A stretch of 64,000 nucleotides of DNA, from the NCBI RefSeq assembly GCF_020184175.1, contig NC_065531.1:83484604-83548603 (forward strand). The letters are read 5' to 3'. This document shows positions 49,801-61,400 of this stretch, in pieces; the stretch's first letter is position 1; each line of letters opens with the position of its first letter. A program made the position numbers and the translations under genes. This DNA comes from Aphis gossypii (taxonomy: Eukaryota > Arthropoda > Insecta > Hemiptera > Aphididae). The notes beneath the pieces were generated by a model that saw only the letters and a list, made by a program, of their open reading frames with translations, was not told the DNA's origin and searched no databases.

Positions 49801-52800
49801 TAATCCTGGGTTCAATTGTTTTGACTTTTTTACCTTTTAGTCTACAACCATATGTTCTTGATGTTTTATTCAAATATCTACTTAAACCAATCAACTGTTC
49901 AGAGTTGTCATTAATTGTATTTTTTTTTGGTATTTTACTAGTATTTTTGTTGGTGGATTTACTTGGACTTTTAGATAAACTAAAAATTTTTTCTATTGGG
50001 TCATCAAAATGTACCATGAACTTTTTTATATTTTTTGAATTTTCCTTCTTTATTTTTTCTGAAGTATTATCATTATTATTCTCATGTTGTACTATAATTG
50101 GTTTAATAGAAGGAATCTTGGTAGGTTGATTATTTAACTCATTTAACAAATGATTTTCAACACTAGTAACATTTACAACAGGCATAGAATTAACTATTTT
50201 TCTCTTGGGTATATGTTTAAAACCAGATATTTTTTCTTTATCTTGAGGTTTTTTATTAATAATTATTGTTTCAGTTTGTTCATTAGTATTTATTAATTCA
50301 CAGGAACTTGAACTCGATGAAACTTCACTTCCAAACAACTCAACTTTAACAGACTCATAAAATTGTTTTTTTTTTGCTTCAATATTTTTTCTTTTTAATA
50401 GACTTTTTACTTTAGATTTACTTAAACATTTTACTTTAGATTTTAAAGGAGTACATTCAAATTTATCTATTTTTGTTTTGTTAGATAATTTATTGTTAGT
50501 AGTTTTAATCTGAATAGAGGGGTTTAAAAATTCTCTCAAACCAATTTCACAATTGGTATTTTTTGAGGTTTTAATAGAATCCTGTTCGGGTAGTACAATC
50601 AAAGTGTCAACAGACCCCAAATTTCTTGAAGTAGAAGGAAATTGTAAAATTGGCTGTTTATTTAAATATGATGTTTTTTTGAATACCTCGATCGAAGGTG
50701 TTTCTGTTAATGAATTTACTTGTGTAAGACATTTTATTTTTGAAATAGGAGTTTTGGGTACATCAACAACACCATCATCACGTTTGTATGGGGTTTCAAC
50801 TAGATTAGTATTAACTGGTTCAATACTAATAGGTTTCATAGGACTACTTAATTCATTGGAGTTGTTAGTATGAGTTTTATCTAATAAACCTTGTTCTTTT
50901 AAATATTTGGTTGATTTAATTAACTTTTTTTTTGTTAATAAATAATTATAATTATTAAACATTTTTAAAAAGTTAGGATCTTTTTCCTGTTTTGTTTTTT
51001 TTGGTTCAATTTCTAAGCTAGGAGATTTAATTAATTGATTTTGATTATTTTCTTGTTCATTAATATTAGCATGAGACTGTTCCGAATGGATTTGAGTTAT
51101 ACCACATTGACTTTTTAAAGAATCAGATTTGATAGAAAGTTGTCCATTATTAAGCTCAGTTATCTTGTCAATTTTTTTGAAGGGAGTCATAAGTTCACTT
51201 TGGTTTTTTAACAATTTTTTATTGTTGACATTAATTGATGTATCAGAAACAATTGGAGTTTGTTCATTAAACAATTCAATTATTTTACCAGAATTTTCCA
51301 ATGAAATAGGGAATTTTATCTGTTCCTTTAATGGCTTATTTAAATCATCATATGTACTTTCAGAAATACTTGATATATCAGTGTCAAATTCATTTGCAAT
51401 AATTAAATTATTGCTTGATTTCTTTTGTTCTTCAGTCAGAACTATAGAATTATTTTGATCAATAACACGTTTAATATTTTTTATTGGTGTTTTCTTTTTT
51501 GTTCTTTTTCTTCCATCAGCATCTGATGTTAAAATCCCAGCACCCACCATTTCTCGAATATCTGTATCCCAGTGTTTAATATTTTCTTTTTTAATAATTG
51601 ATTCAAATCCATTAACTGATCCCCAATCAGCTTGCAGTACTGGTATAGGACTAGACGAAGGTTCTTCCAAACATTTTTCAAATTTTTTGTGGGTATTATA
51701 AAGAAGCCTTGAATGAGCTTGATTTTGAGTCATATTCTTAGGCTGTGGAGTGGTAAAATCTAAACACCTTACATGAGTTCTTCTCCTACGAGGTGTACTC
51801 ATACTTTTATTTTTTGGAGGTTGTAGTCTATCAACTGGAGTATTATAACAAATCGTATCATTAACTTTAGATGAAACTTCAGGTAATTTAATAATATCAT
51901 TTTTCTCAATATTAATTTTTTCTTGAGTTTCAAATGAACGTTGACTAGGAACTTCAATAATAATTGATTTAGGAGTCTGAATAGGCAGCTGTCTAGAAAT
52001 TATATTTCTTTTCCCAAATTTACTCATTATGCCATGTTTTCTTCGTTTTGGAAATACCTGTTTTTCAGGAACTAAAAGTAAAAACTATTAATACAATATC
52101 TAATAATAGTTATATTTTTATTATTATTTATAAGTAAATTTATGTAAAGCTCATTTGTCTCTATTAATATATTTTTATGTAAATTATTATTTATACATTA
52201 TTTAAATCTTATCCCTCGTTTGTGTTAAGTTATGTTTCAATTTCTTATGACAGTAATGGTAAGTAACATCAAATTAAGTTATTCATAAAATGATCCTTAT
52301 CCAGCACATTTAATTATTATTTACTAAGCTTAAACAAATTGCAATATATAGTATATAGTATATAGGACATTATATAGGACAGTATATAGTATTTTTTGAA
52401 TAAATACCTTTTGTTAATAGAGCATTATGTAAGATTAAGAATTTAATTATTGCAATAGTTTCATCAATATTTTTACTAAGAAACTTTACATACCTTGCTG
52501 AATTTTCAACAGAGGAGTTATTTTTGGAGCAATTTTCACATAGTTTGCTTTAGATAAACAATTTTCTTCTAAAAAAAAATAATAATAATATAAAATGACG
52601 ATAGCATTAACAATAGCAATTACATCAAGTTTAATATAATGTTTTTGCTAAATCAAACTTTTAAAATTAATAGTTAATTAATTCATTGACTATCTAAATA
52701 CAGTCCTTAAAAATGTATTTAGATATTAAATTTAGTTAAACACTCTTAACAACTTCACACTATTTAAGTATGAAATTAATAGGTATACAATTTATTGTAC

Positions 52801-55800
52801 ATAACTTTGATTAATATTTTTATATTTTCAATAAGCTAAATTGTATGTTCACAATTTTATTAATACTCATCATATGAAATTAAGAGAACAGTAGCTTTTA
52901 AACATTAATAAACAAAATCGTGTATGAATTAGGTATTTAAAAACTATAGTAAATTAATAAAAATTATACACACAAATAAAATAAAATAAATCATATTAAA
53001 ACAATTTATTCATGTTATTCAATTCCATAAAGTATACCTGGTTCTATTTTAGTAGAGTCAAAGTTATATGAATCAGTTGATAGTAGAACTAATTGATTTG
53101 ATAATAAATCATAACTTTCAAAAGCTGTTGTTTTGATATTTCCTTCATGTATCAATACAATATTATTATCAACTTGTATACATTCTTCATTACCATAAAC
53201 AATATGATTTTGGTTATTAAAACTATTCTTTTTAAATTTGTGAAGCACATCGTCTATTTAAACATGTAAAACCATTTGACTTATTGATTGAACACCATAA
53301 TTGAATATCAGTTTTTTATACCTTTTTTCTTGGCACTACGTAAACGTGATTTAATTGAGCCTAGATGATCATTAGTATATGCTTTTTTACCAATTTCAGC
53401 ATTGTCAACATTAAAAACTGAAAATTACAGAAAAGCTTATTTGTATTATATTATACCAAAGATACATTCTGAATAAGTAGATATAATATTTATAACAAAA
53501 GAATATATTAAGAATATATTAATAATTAATTTATATTGAATTTTTTACAGTTAATTTCATGTCAAATACCTTATAATATTTTGATTATGACTGAAAAACC
53601 ATAAAACCAGTTTTTTTAACTAATATTTATACATATACTTTTGCTATAATAGTATAATATTTTAAGTATTAACATAACACTTGGATATCAATTGATATTC
53701 TTCCAAATGTTAATATTATTAATAATTCACAAACATTTAATTATAATATTAGAAAAATGTGTTTAGTTAGATACCCCTTTTTAAAATTTATATAGAATTG
53801 ATCTAATTTATAATAATAATGATGTTATAAATAATAAACGTTCGAAAAATTTTTAAATAAAAACTTTAAATTATATTATATTTTTTAAAACTAAATACTC
53901 ACAATAAGTAAATAATAACAATTAAAAAAATCACTACTAAAAGTTATTAAGATCTACAAATGTATCTAAACAATTCATAAAGAAAATATTTATGGTATAC
54001 TATATAAGTATTTAAAAATCTTTTTGGCATTTATTATTTATTTTTTTATTGATTTAATCTGGAAACATACCTAAAAACTCATCTAGTATATTTTTTATTT
54101 GTGGATCAGTCTGAGTAGAATTTAATGCTTTTTCTAGAGTAGGAGGATCTAAATTCCCTTCTAATATATTAAAAGTTTTTTTATGAGTTTTAAAACATGT
54201 ATTTATAGTATCAGCGATTTTTTTCAACAAACTTTGATCATTCAAAAATGTATCAACTAATTCACCAGTATCAATCACAATTGATCCATCCTTTATCCTA
54301 TCTTCTTTAGAGAATCCAGGCATAGAATCGAGTGATGTTGCTTCTGGAACTTTCTGATATTTTGTCTGATCACTATAAAAATAAAGTTTTTAAAAACTAT
54401 GCATTAGAGTTGTATAATTTATTAACTATAAAATATTAAAATTTTAAGAATAATATTAGAAATACGTTTCACTCCCTATATCTTAAGTTTTTACGATTTT
54501 CTAAATATAAAACTGGTATACAGTTGTAGTAAATCATTTGTGCAAAAATTGTATTCATTTTAAACATAAAGTAAAAACATACAACTAAAATTAATCATAA
54601 ATATTTACAATATTAATACATACACAGAAATTAAATTATGAATATATTTTGGACTAAATTGTGGTATTGATTCAATACTAATTTTTGGTTCATCTTTTTT
54701 TTTTTCTGGAGTACTACACATTTGTTTATTAACTTGAAATATTGGAGATTGTTTGTCTTCAATTTTGAAAAATGTTGCCCTCACATTATTATCTATTAGA
54801 TGTATCTCAGAAGATGGACTAGATAAAGAAAATGTACTTAAATTTCTCTCATTGTTTAAAGTGGTCTCGTTATTAAATGAGTCAACTTCTTCTGTTTTAT
54901 AAACATTATTAGAAATTATTTCAGGGAACAATGGGACTTTTAATAATTCTTCTGATGTACATGTACTTTTATTTGCTTCTATATTTATTGATATATGTGT
55001 ACCCTGATCTTTAGTGTGAACTCTATTACCAACACATTTGTCAACCATATTTAATTTGATCTCAGTAGATTTATCTTCTTTGGTTGTTGTATGATTTAAA
55101 TCTAGCAAATACTGTAATTTTTCAATTAATGTTTTCGATTCACATGTTTCAGATATTCGTTCTTCAACTAAAACCAAAACATAAAAAATATAAATAATAT
55201 TTTTTGGATTTATAATAATTTATATAATTTATAAAAAATTTAATTGATAAAAACAAGTAATATGTATACAAAACTTACTCATGCTACTCATAGTTCCAAA
55301 AAGGTCAAATATATCATGTAAATTGAACCCATTCACTTTTATATTAAAGTTTCTTTTAGTCTTAAACATCTGATAACATTCAGTTAAACAAGGAGAGGAT
55401 TTTAAAAAACATTCAGCAGTATCTTCATTTTTTTCGTTCTTTAAATAACCTGAATCAACAGATAAAAAATATAAAAATCTGTAGCATATATACCAATATA
55501 CTAATGTCAAGTTATTTTTAAACTTATTATAGTATTCTAAAAAAAGTCAATAAAATCTTTATAAGACATAATATAACAGCAAGTATAAAATATATAGTAA
55601 TCAAAACCATTTAGTGAGTATTTAATTAAAATCACAAAATCAATGTACCTACACATTTTGATAAAATTAAAATTGAAAACAGTAGTTCTTTGTACGCTGA
55701 CCTAACCAGAGATATCAAAAAATATCAATATATTATACAACATTAGAACTTCTAGTCTCAAGAAATAAATCTACAAAATATACTGCTAGTGGTGTGAATT

Positions 55801-55870
55801 TTATAAAAATAAATAATAACTACTTACCGTATACTAAACGAGCGATTTCGGATGGCATCAATGGTTCCAT
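46835..55870 (-). CDS. NPAT: NPAT / multi sex combs (Mxc) homologue, histone locus body scaffold
   Basis: NPAT/Mxc nucleates histone locus bodies and drives replication-dependent histone transcription downstream of Cyclin E-CDK2. Twelve exons in phase: 55828-55870, 55279-55449, 54624-55167, 54071-54372, 53322-53417, 53038-53253, 52494-52568, 49370-52071, 48047-48402, 47699-47902, 47274-47364, 46835-46936; about 1633 residues, in the range of the family (about 1400-1840). The N-terminus MPSEIARLVYGYL is a LisH motif that aligns with vertebrate MLLPSDVARLVLGYL and continues through LTECYQMF and FNLHDIFDLFGT. The large exon (900 codons) is Ser/Asn/Lys-rich and disordered, with many S/T-P sites, and holds a basic patch TPRRRRTHVRCLDFTTP (about 577-593). 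The C-terminus LLTNVDVDDFLSVVHGKN resembles the short acidic-hydrophobic tail of the family. Much of the middle is too diverged to align by eye; the identity rests on the LisH region, layout and tail. Confidence 0.85.
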
Positions 55871-56421
55871 TTTTTATAGTTATATAATATGGCAAATCAT
55901 AAAAAAAAAATTAAAAAATTATAGTGTATAGGCAATTGTGGTGATATTTTATGCAATTTCTGCAATAATTAATAGTAGGTGACCGTGAATAGCAATATTC
56001 GGATTTCGACATGACAAATTAAATTTGTCATGGATTTCGATCATTCTCAAAGAATCAGAATTTAGAAGTAAACGGTTCGCGTGATAAGAGTTAACAATAT
56101 TAAAAACATAGATAGAGATAATAGAGCTTACTACAATATTACATACCTATATACATAATATTATATAGGTAGAAATAAAATCATATTAGTAGTTTGACGG
56201 TATGTAATTTATTTACTTTATTATAGACCATGTGCCATGTCCTATGATAGGTACAGTTGTCAGTAATCAGTCACACGAAATAAATATATTAAAGACATTA
56301 ATTCATCTATTTAATAATCTATTCAGTTCCAGTCATGATTTAAGATCGTGGTTCCAGTATTTCTGCGCCTCTAATTTTGTATTTTTTTTGTAATCGTAAG
56401 AACTTAACTCGTCGATCAAGC
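55871..56421. promoter_or_regulatory. Shared upstream region of NPAT and UBE2T (bidirectional promoter candidate)
   Basis: The two start codons face away from each other with about 550 bp between them. The interval has patches of higher complexity (55970-56080, 56220-56410) and no coding frame. Both genes act in S phase or genome maintenance, so joint control is plausible but is an inference from position. No TATA box or E2F-like site is definite. Confidence 0.45.
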
Positions 56422-58169
56422 ATGAAGTAAGAGTATTGTGAATTTGTATGGCTTAACTTTTTGTTTCTTAAATACATTGTATAATATTATAAAGTTAAAC
56501 ATTATGTAGACGAGATTAAATTATTCAAAAAGAAAAAATGTCTAAAGCATAGGAATAATAGGTAACCATCTTATTTATTATCCTTTAAGCTCAATCGAAA
56601 TAGGTATTTTACAAATTTCCATTAAAACAAAGTAATTAGGAAATATGTTGAAGCATTATTTATTTCTTAGTCTCTTTGATACTTTTCCTCATTTTTTTTT
56701 TTTTTTTTGGTGTAATTACATTAGAAAATATAATAATAGTTTGAAATCTTTAAAATTAATAAGTAATTACAGTTAAAATAGGTGGTTTTGTGTAGGCCTA
56801 GATTGGGCCGGCAAGCTAGTACCAAAAAAATATCTGTGAGCTGTTTATGAATATTTGGCCGTAATTTAATTTTTTTTATGATAATTATAATTGAGGACAA
56901 ATATTATAAAAAAAATATAGAAACAATTTAATTGAATGGAATTATTAAGAGGACATCACATCGTATCCACATTTCACATGTATTCAGTATTGTCTCCATC
57001 TTACTAACGTCCAACATAGTAAAATTTTTGTTCAACAGAACCTATTTTATGTTGTTAGTTAATTTGAATATTGAAGTCAATTTTAAGCTATTATCAAACT
57101 TAAAGATAAGAATAATATCTAGGTAATCACCTAGACTTTTGTTGATGATTAAATGGTTTCATTTTAAAATGAGTTATAGCCATAGAGTAATTACTCTGTG
57201 GTTATAGCTGCTATGTAGAGTATTAAAACTTTAAAATGCTTGTATCTCATTTTTAAGTATTGACATCAATAAAAGCCTATGTGATGCCCTAGATAATATT
57301 CTCACCTTTAAGTTTGATAGTAAGTCAATTGACTCCAATACTAAAGCTAACTTGTGCCAAAACAAGTTTTTTAGATCGATATAAAATTTCTTATTGTACC
57401 TACTTGTATAATATTATTTTATTGTTTTTTTTTTGTAACTTTAGTTTATTAAATACACCACGTATGAAAAAAGAACTTGGCCAATTGCTTAACAAACCCC
57501 CATTTGGAATGAAAGTTAATGTTAAAGAAGGATCAACCTCTGTTTTAGAAGCTGGTAAGACATATGTATTTTTTTAAATAATTTCACTACAAAATTAAGA
57601 TTATAATTAACTTGAATTAAAAAAAAAAAAATTAATTTAACTGTCTTAGAACTTCATGGACCTAAAGATTCTCCATATGAAAACGGAATTTTCAAATTGC
57701 AGATAGAATTGCCAGTGAAGTAAATATGAATTATTTAATATCATATGTGAATGTTGTTTTGTTAATCATTTTTACCAAATTGTGTGACAATAGGTATCCA
57801 TTTGAACCTCCTAGAGTGACATTCATTACACCTGTTTATCATCCAAACATAGATAGCGGTGGCAGAATCTGTTTAGACATTTTGAAAATGCCCCCATCTG
57901 GTGCATGGAAACCATTAATAAACATTGAAGGTGTATTAGTTGCCATATGTAATTTAATGAACTGTCCAAATCCTAATGATCCACTTGTACTGGACATTGT
58001 ATGTACATTAGTCATTAAATGCATTTTTTTATTGCAGTTTCTAATTTCTAATATTAACTTATGTCTTTGTTATGATTTTTAGGCAAAAGAATTTAAGAAT
58101 GATAAAGAAACATTTGAAACCAAAGCTAAACACTATACTAAAGAACATGCTATTTCAGTCATCGAATAA
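56422..58169 (+). CDS. UBE2T: Ubiquitin-conjugating enzyme E2 T-like
   Basis: UBE2T is the E2 of the Fanconi anaemia pathway: with FANCL it monoubiquitinates FANCD2/FANCI at DNA crosslinks. Exons in phase: 56422-56426 (ATG plus two bases, donor AA|GTAAGA), 57445-57554, 57650-57719, 57794-57998, 58083-58169; 158 residues. The UBC fold is complete: MKKELGQLL helix 1, SPYENGIFKLQIELP, YPFEPPRVTFITPVYHPNID, catalytic GGRICLDILK with C88 (C86 in human), PPSGAWKPLINIEGVL, and NPNDPLVLDIAKEF. The PPSGAWKP loop and the wording around the active site follow UBE2T more closely than other E2s. The vertebrate C-terminal extension after the UBC domain is lacking. The tiny first exon is inferred from phase, donor quality and the N-terminus it yields (MNLLNTPRMKKEL); a start at the internal Met (residue 9) is the alternative. 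Intron 1 contains a TTAA foldback MITE. Confidence 0.9.
56944..57360. mobile_element. TTAA-type foldback MITE in UBE2T intron 1
   Basis: Begins TTAA (56944-56947) then GAGGACATCACATCGTATCC and ATTGTCTCCATCTTACTAAC, matching the family start. The arms TCAAACTTAAAGATAAGAAT (57096-57115) and ATTCTCACCTTTAAGTTTGA (57298-57317) are inverted, as are ATTTTAAAATGAGTTATAGC and its mirrored partner around 57230-57260. The right terminus is missing, so the copy is truncated or decayed. Confidence 0.65.
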
Positions 58170-59776
58170 TTATATTTTAATTTAATATGTTTCTAATATT
58201 CTACTATTATTTTATAAGATAATATTTCAGCCAACCGAATTACTAGCTTGTAAATTTTAAACTTTCTTTGTATACTTTTTTAAAATTTATTATTTTTTGT
58301 GATTTAAAATATTGGTTGGATAAGAAATATTGAATACAGGAAAAAGTTTTTTACCATTTGAAAGTATTATTATAACCCAAGTACAAACTATTGTAATATA
58401 ATATTATTATTAATTACAAATTTAAATTTATATCATCCTCTTATTATGGTGGTAAAAGCAAATGGGAATTATTTCCTAATCTCCCATTACACATCTATAT
58501 ATTTGATTTTGATTTTTATTCCCAAAATAAATTAAAAATTCAATTTTTCTGAATTAATGGTCCAGTGTACCCAAAAAGTATAATTTGCCCAATAGTGGAT
58601 GATATGAAGGAATACACGTAATCACTAATCAATATATTTGACACACCATAGTGCCATGGTGTTTCCATTTAGAAAGCTCTCCATAAAACAAAATAAAATT
58701 TATCAATTCTTCCAAAAGGTTCTCGATTTTGTCATGTGTATGGCATACAGTATTGTGTACTTACCAATAGAACGCACCACAAAATGTGTACCAAGAAACA
58801 TAGAACTATATACATATGCATATGATCCACTAATGCATGTTAAATACACGTCAAGTGTAGATAAATTTGATGATGTGATACATTAACAACTAAATGGACT
58901 ATGGACATTTAATAAAACATTTTCAAATAAACAAAACACACAATGCAATAAATTCTAAAAAAAAATAGTATATATTATATACTATAGTAATTATTAATTG
59001 GCAATCAGCCAAATCAAATTCAAGACAGAATAAAATAATTTATTAATAACAGCAATATAATTTAATATTGAAAAACACAATCTCACAAGTCACATTAATT
59101 CAGATCAAAGCGATTGGTACCAATTGATACGATTATTATATCATGTCTATTTTAGTGTTATAATGAAGATGATAGGATTCTAAGAATGATATCTACATGT
59201 GGCTAAAAAAGTTTTATAGGACATGTTCAAAAATAGATATTTAAATTAATCATACTGATGCAAATAACATTATTTTATAGAGATATCAGAAAATACTAAG
59301 TTCATCGGATATTTTGTATTGTACTCGTAGAAGATAAATAGAAATACCTATTTATTAGATAGTATCTAAAATCGTGGCCGTGTGGGTAATTATCATTGGA
59401 TTATATTGAACCGACCAAATTACGTGAAAGTCTAATTATGAGTAAAATTCTAACTCGATTTTATTACAATCATTACACTACAATATTATTGTTCTAAGTT
59501 CTTTAAATTGAATGATTTATTAAAAAATATAAAAACACAATATAATATAAAAGATAATATATAATAACCTATCTGGCTAAACTTATAATATTATCAAACA
59601 TTTACAACTACATGTAATAATAAGTAATAAAGTACGGATTTAAAATAATAAAACTAAAATAACTGACCGTCTATGGCGATAAAGAAATCAATTTATAGTA
59701 ACAAATAAAATAAACTTAATTTACCTTTGTAATGATGTAATGTTTTTGTATAAAATGTACCATAACATTAGAAATA
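58170..59776. other. Convergent 3' flanks of UBE2T and the La-like gene
   Basis: AT-rich. I looked here on the minus strand for a second RRM or C-terminal exons of the La-like gene and found none. An 82-codon plus-strand frame at 58638-58886 has no family resemblance. Confidence 0.4.
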
Positions 59777-60430
59777 CTATTCATAATTAAATGGGCTATA
59801 AGCTTTGTGTTTGTAATTTCCTAAAAAATCACTTTCCCACATACGCTCTATTTCAACACCATTGTATTCGACAGATTTTCTTTCTAAAAACTTTTCCGCC
59901 TCACTTTTAGTGCTGAACGTAAAATAAAGGGAACCTTTAAACGTTTTGGTTTTGAATCTCATAGGAGTGGTTTTCGTAATAACGTTGTCACCAAAGGTCT
60001 CAGCGAATTCCAAAAGTTCATCTACGGTGGCCGTCCTCGGGAAACCGCTGCAGTAAATTGACCGTTCGACAATTTCCTTGAACAAACTGCGTTCAGGGAC
60101 GGGCGCAACGATTTTTGGTTTACGTCTGATCTTTTTGTCCGTTTCGTCGACTTCCACGATACTGTCAACAGCGTTCTTGACGGCTGACGCGATCACTTCC
60201 GAGTTTCTGGTGATGGACTTCAACATTTTGAACGTCAACAGCACGCTGATCGGCACCCAGCCGTCGTCATGCTTGATCTGGGCCTGAAGGAATTTGTCGT
60301 ATGGCAAATTGGTATCGCTAAAATAAAACTCAAGTTGTTTGATAATTTTCAAATCGCGGCTCGAAGTTTCGGAACTGGAACATTCCTGTCCCCAGACTCC
60401 AGTGACGTGTTTGAAGCTGGACGCTGCCAT
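59777..60430 (-). CDS. La-family RNA-binding protein, short form (La motif + RRM1)
   Basis: La proteins bind 3' UUU-OH ends of new RNA polymerase III transcripts and protect them. This 217-residue intronless frame has a La motif at about 25-105 (KQLEFYFSDTNLPYDKFL then DDGWVPISVLL) and an RRM1 at about 120-205 (RNP2-like SIYCSGFP, RNP1-like KGSLYFTF). Of the RNA-end-binding residues of human La, Q20, Y24, D33 and F35 correspond to Q32, Y36, D45 and F47; Y23 is F35 here. The protein stops about ten residues after RRM1, so RRM2, the basic short motif and the nuclear-retention region of full-length La (about 400 residues) are missing. A TTTTAATTTAG acceptor 10 bases upstream of the ATG (60442) suggests a spliced leader exon. 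The 5' two thirds are much richer in G and C than any other CDS here. It could be the aphid La itself in short form, or a truncated paralogue. Confidence 0.85.
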   Translation of the reverse strand: MAASSFKHVTGVWGQECSSSETSSRDLKIIKQLEFYFSDTNLPYDKFLQAQIKHDDGWVPISVLLTFKMLKSITRNSEVIASAVKNAVDSIVEVDETDKKIRRKPKIVAPVPERSLFKEIVERSIYCSGFPRTATVDELLEFAETFGDNVITKTTPMRFKTKTFKGSLYFTFSTKSEAEKFLERKSVEYNGVEIERMWESDFLGNYKHKAYSPFNYE

Positions 60431-61329
60431 TGCGATTTCGACTAAATTAAAACAATTTTATAAGTATAAAAAATAAGTTGTATGTAATATACAAAACTTC
60501 AAATTCCATCATTACCTAATGCGTAAAGGTAGGATTTAAGATCAAACGCGACAATATTTATTTTTTTCTATTTTTTAAAACCCCAGTGTAGTCGACTATA
60601 TTAGTGTAACCACTATATTACTTATAAATTATAATATACCGTCTTAAGTAGAAATACTAAAGTGCACAAATATAATATAATATTTGTAATTTAAATAGAA
60701 GAATTAGCGTAGTTACTCGACGCAAAAGTATGTATAAAAAAACGATGTCTTCTGGTCACAATCGCCGTTTAAAAAAGTACAACTCCGTAGTAAAACCACA
60801 ATGGTGAGACTGAGACACTAGGTATAGAAATAGATCGTAATCCGGGACTCGGACTATATTACTATAATAATATTATGTTCTCATCACTCTATCGTTCTAA
60901 TTTTCTAAGATATTTTACTTATTATTAAAAATAACCTAAAAGAAAACGTATTCCTTAATAACAAAAACACAAGGCAGTAATCGATGTCATATTATAAAGC
61001 TCATCGTTGACTGTTGAGTAAAGCGTTTTGGGTGGCACGACGGGTCCTGTACTGGAAAACCCAAGACACGCCATAGAGCGATTTCTGTATACCGCGTTTT
61101 CACTGGTCCGTTATACATTTTAAGCGGTTTTTTTTATCATTTATTAAATACGTGATTCAAATTAAGTTTTAAATTATTATATTAATTTTAACGTTTAATT
61201 TAAACAAATAAAAAAAAACTATATATTATTTTTATTACATTTTAAATAAGTATTTAATTAAGTACTGATTAAAGCATTTTTTATACTATGAATAATGAAT
61301 ATTTTGTTACAGCCTAATAATATAAAAAA
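60431..61329. promoter_or_regulatory. Upstream flank of the La-like gene
   Basis: Holds the inferred leader intron acceptor at 60442-60443 and, at 60720-60850 and 61000-61110, GC-richer blocks (GGTGGCACGACGGGTCCTGT, ACACGCCATAGAGCGATTTC) that may be the promoter or leader exon. No coding frame is supported. Confidence 0.3.
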
Positions 61330-61336
61330 ACCACAT

Positions 61337-61400
61337 AAATCATTGTAAAATCAATACATTCATCACCTCAGTTTTTAAAACTGGGTTGAGAACTTATGCT
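61337..61400. repeat. Fragment of the dispersed repeat seen at 12785
   Basis: CATTGTAAAATCAATACATT followed by CATC is identical to bases near 12786-12810. It is a short terminal relic of the family described at 11560-12850. Confidence 0.55.

Noticed and set aside
49821..51458. Plus-strand frames of about 100 codons
   Set aside because: They are antisense shadows of the 900-codon NPAT exon.
54054..54323. Separate small genes at 54.1, 53.0 and 48.0 kb on the minus strand
   Set aside because: Each ends at a donor (GTATGT, GTATAC, GTAAAT) before its apparent stop and joins in phase to the next exon of NPAT.
58638..58886. 82-codon plus-strand frame downstream of UBE2T
   Set aside because: No resemblance to any family, no splice structure, and it lies in a 3' flank of ordinary AT-rich composition.
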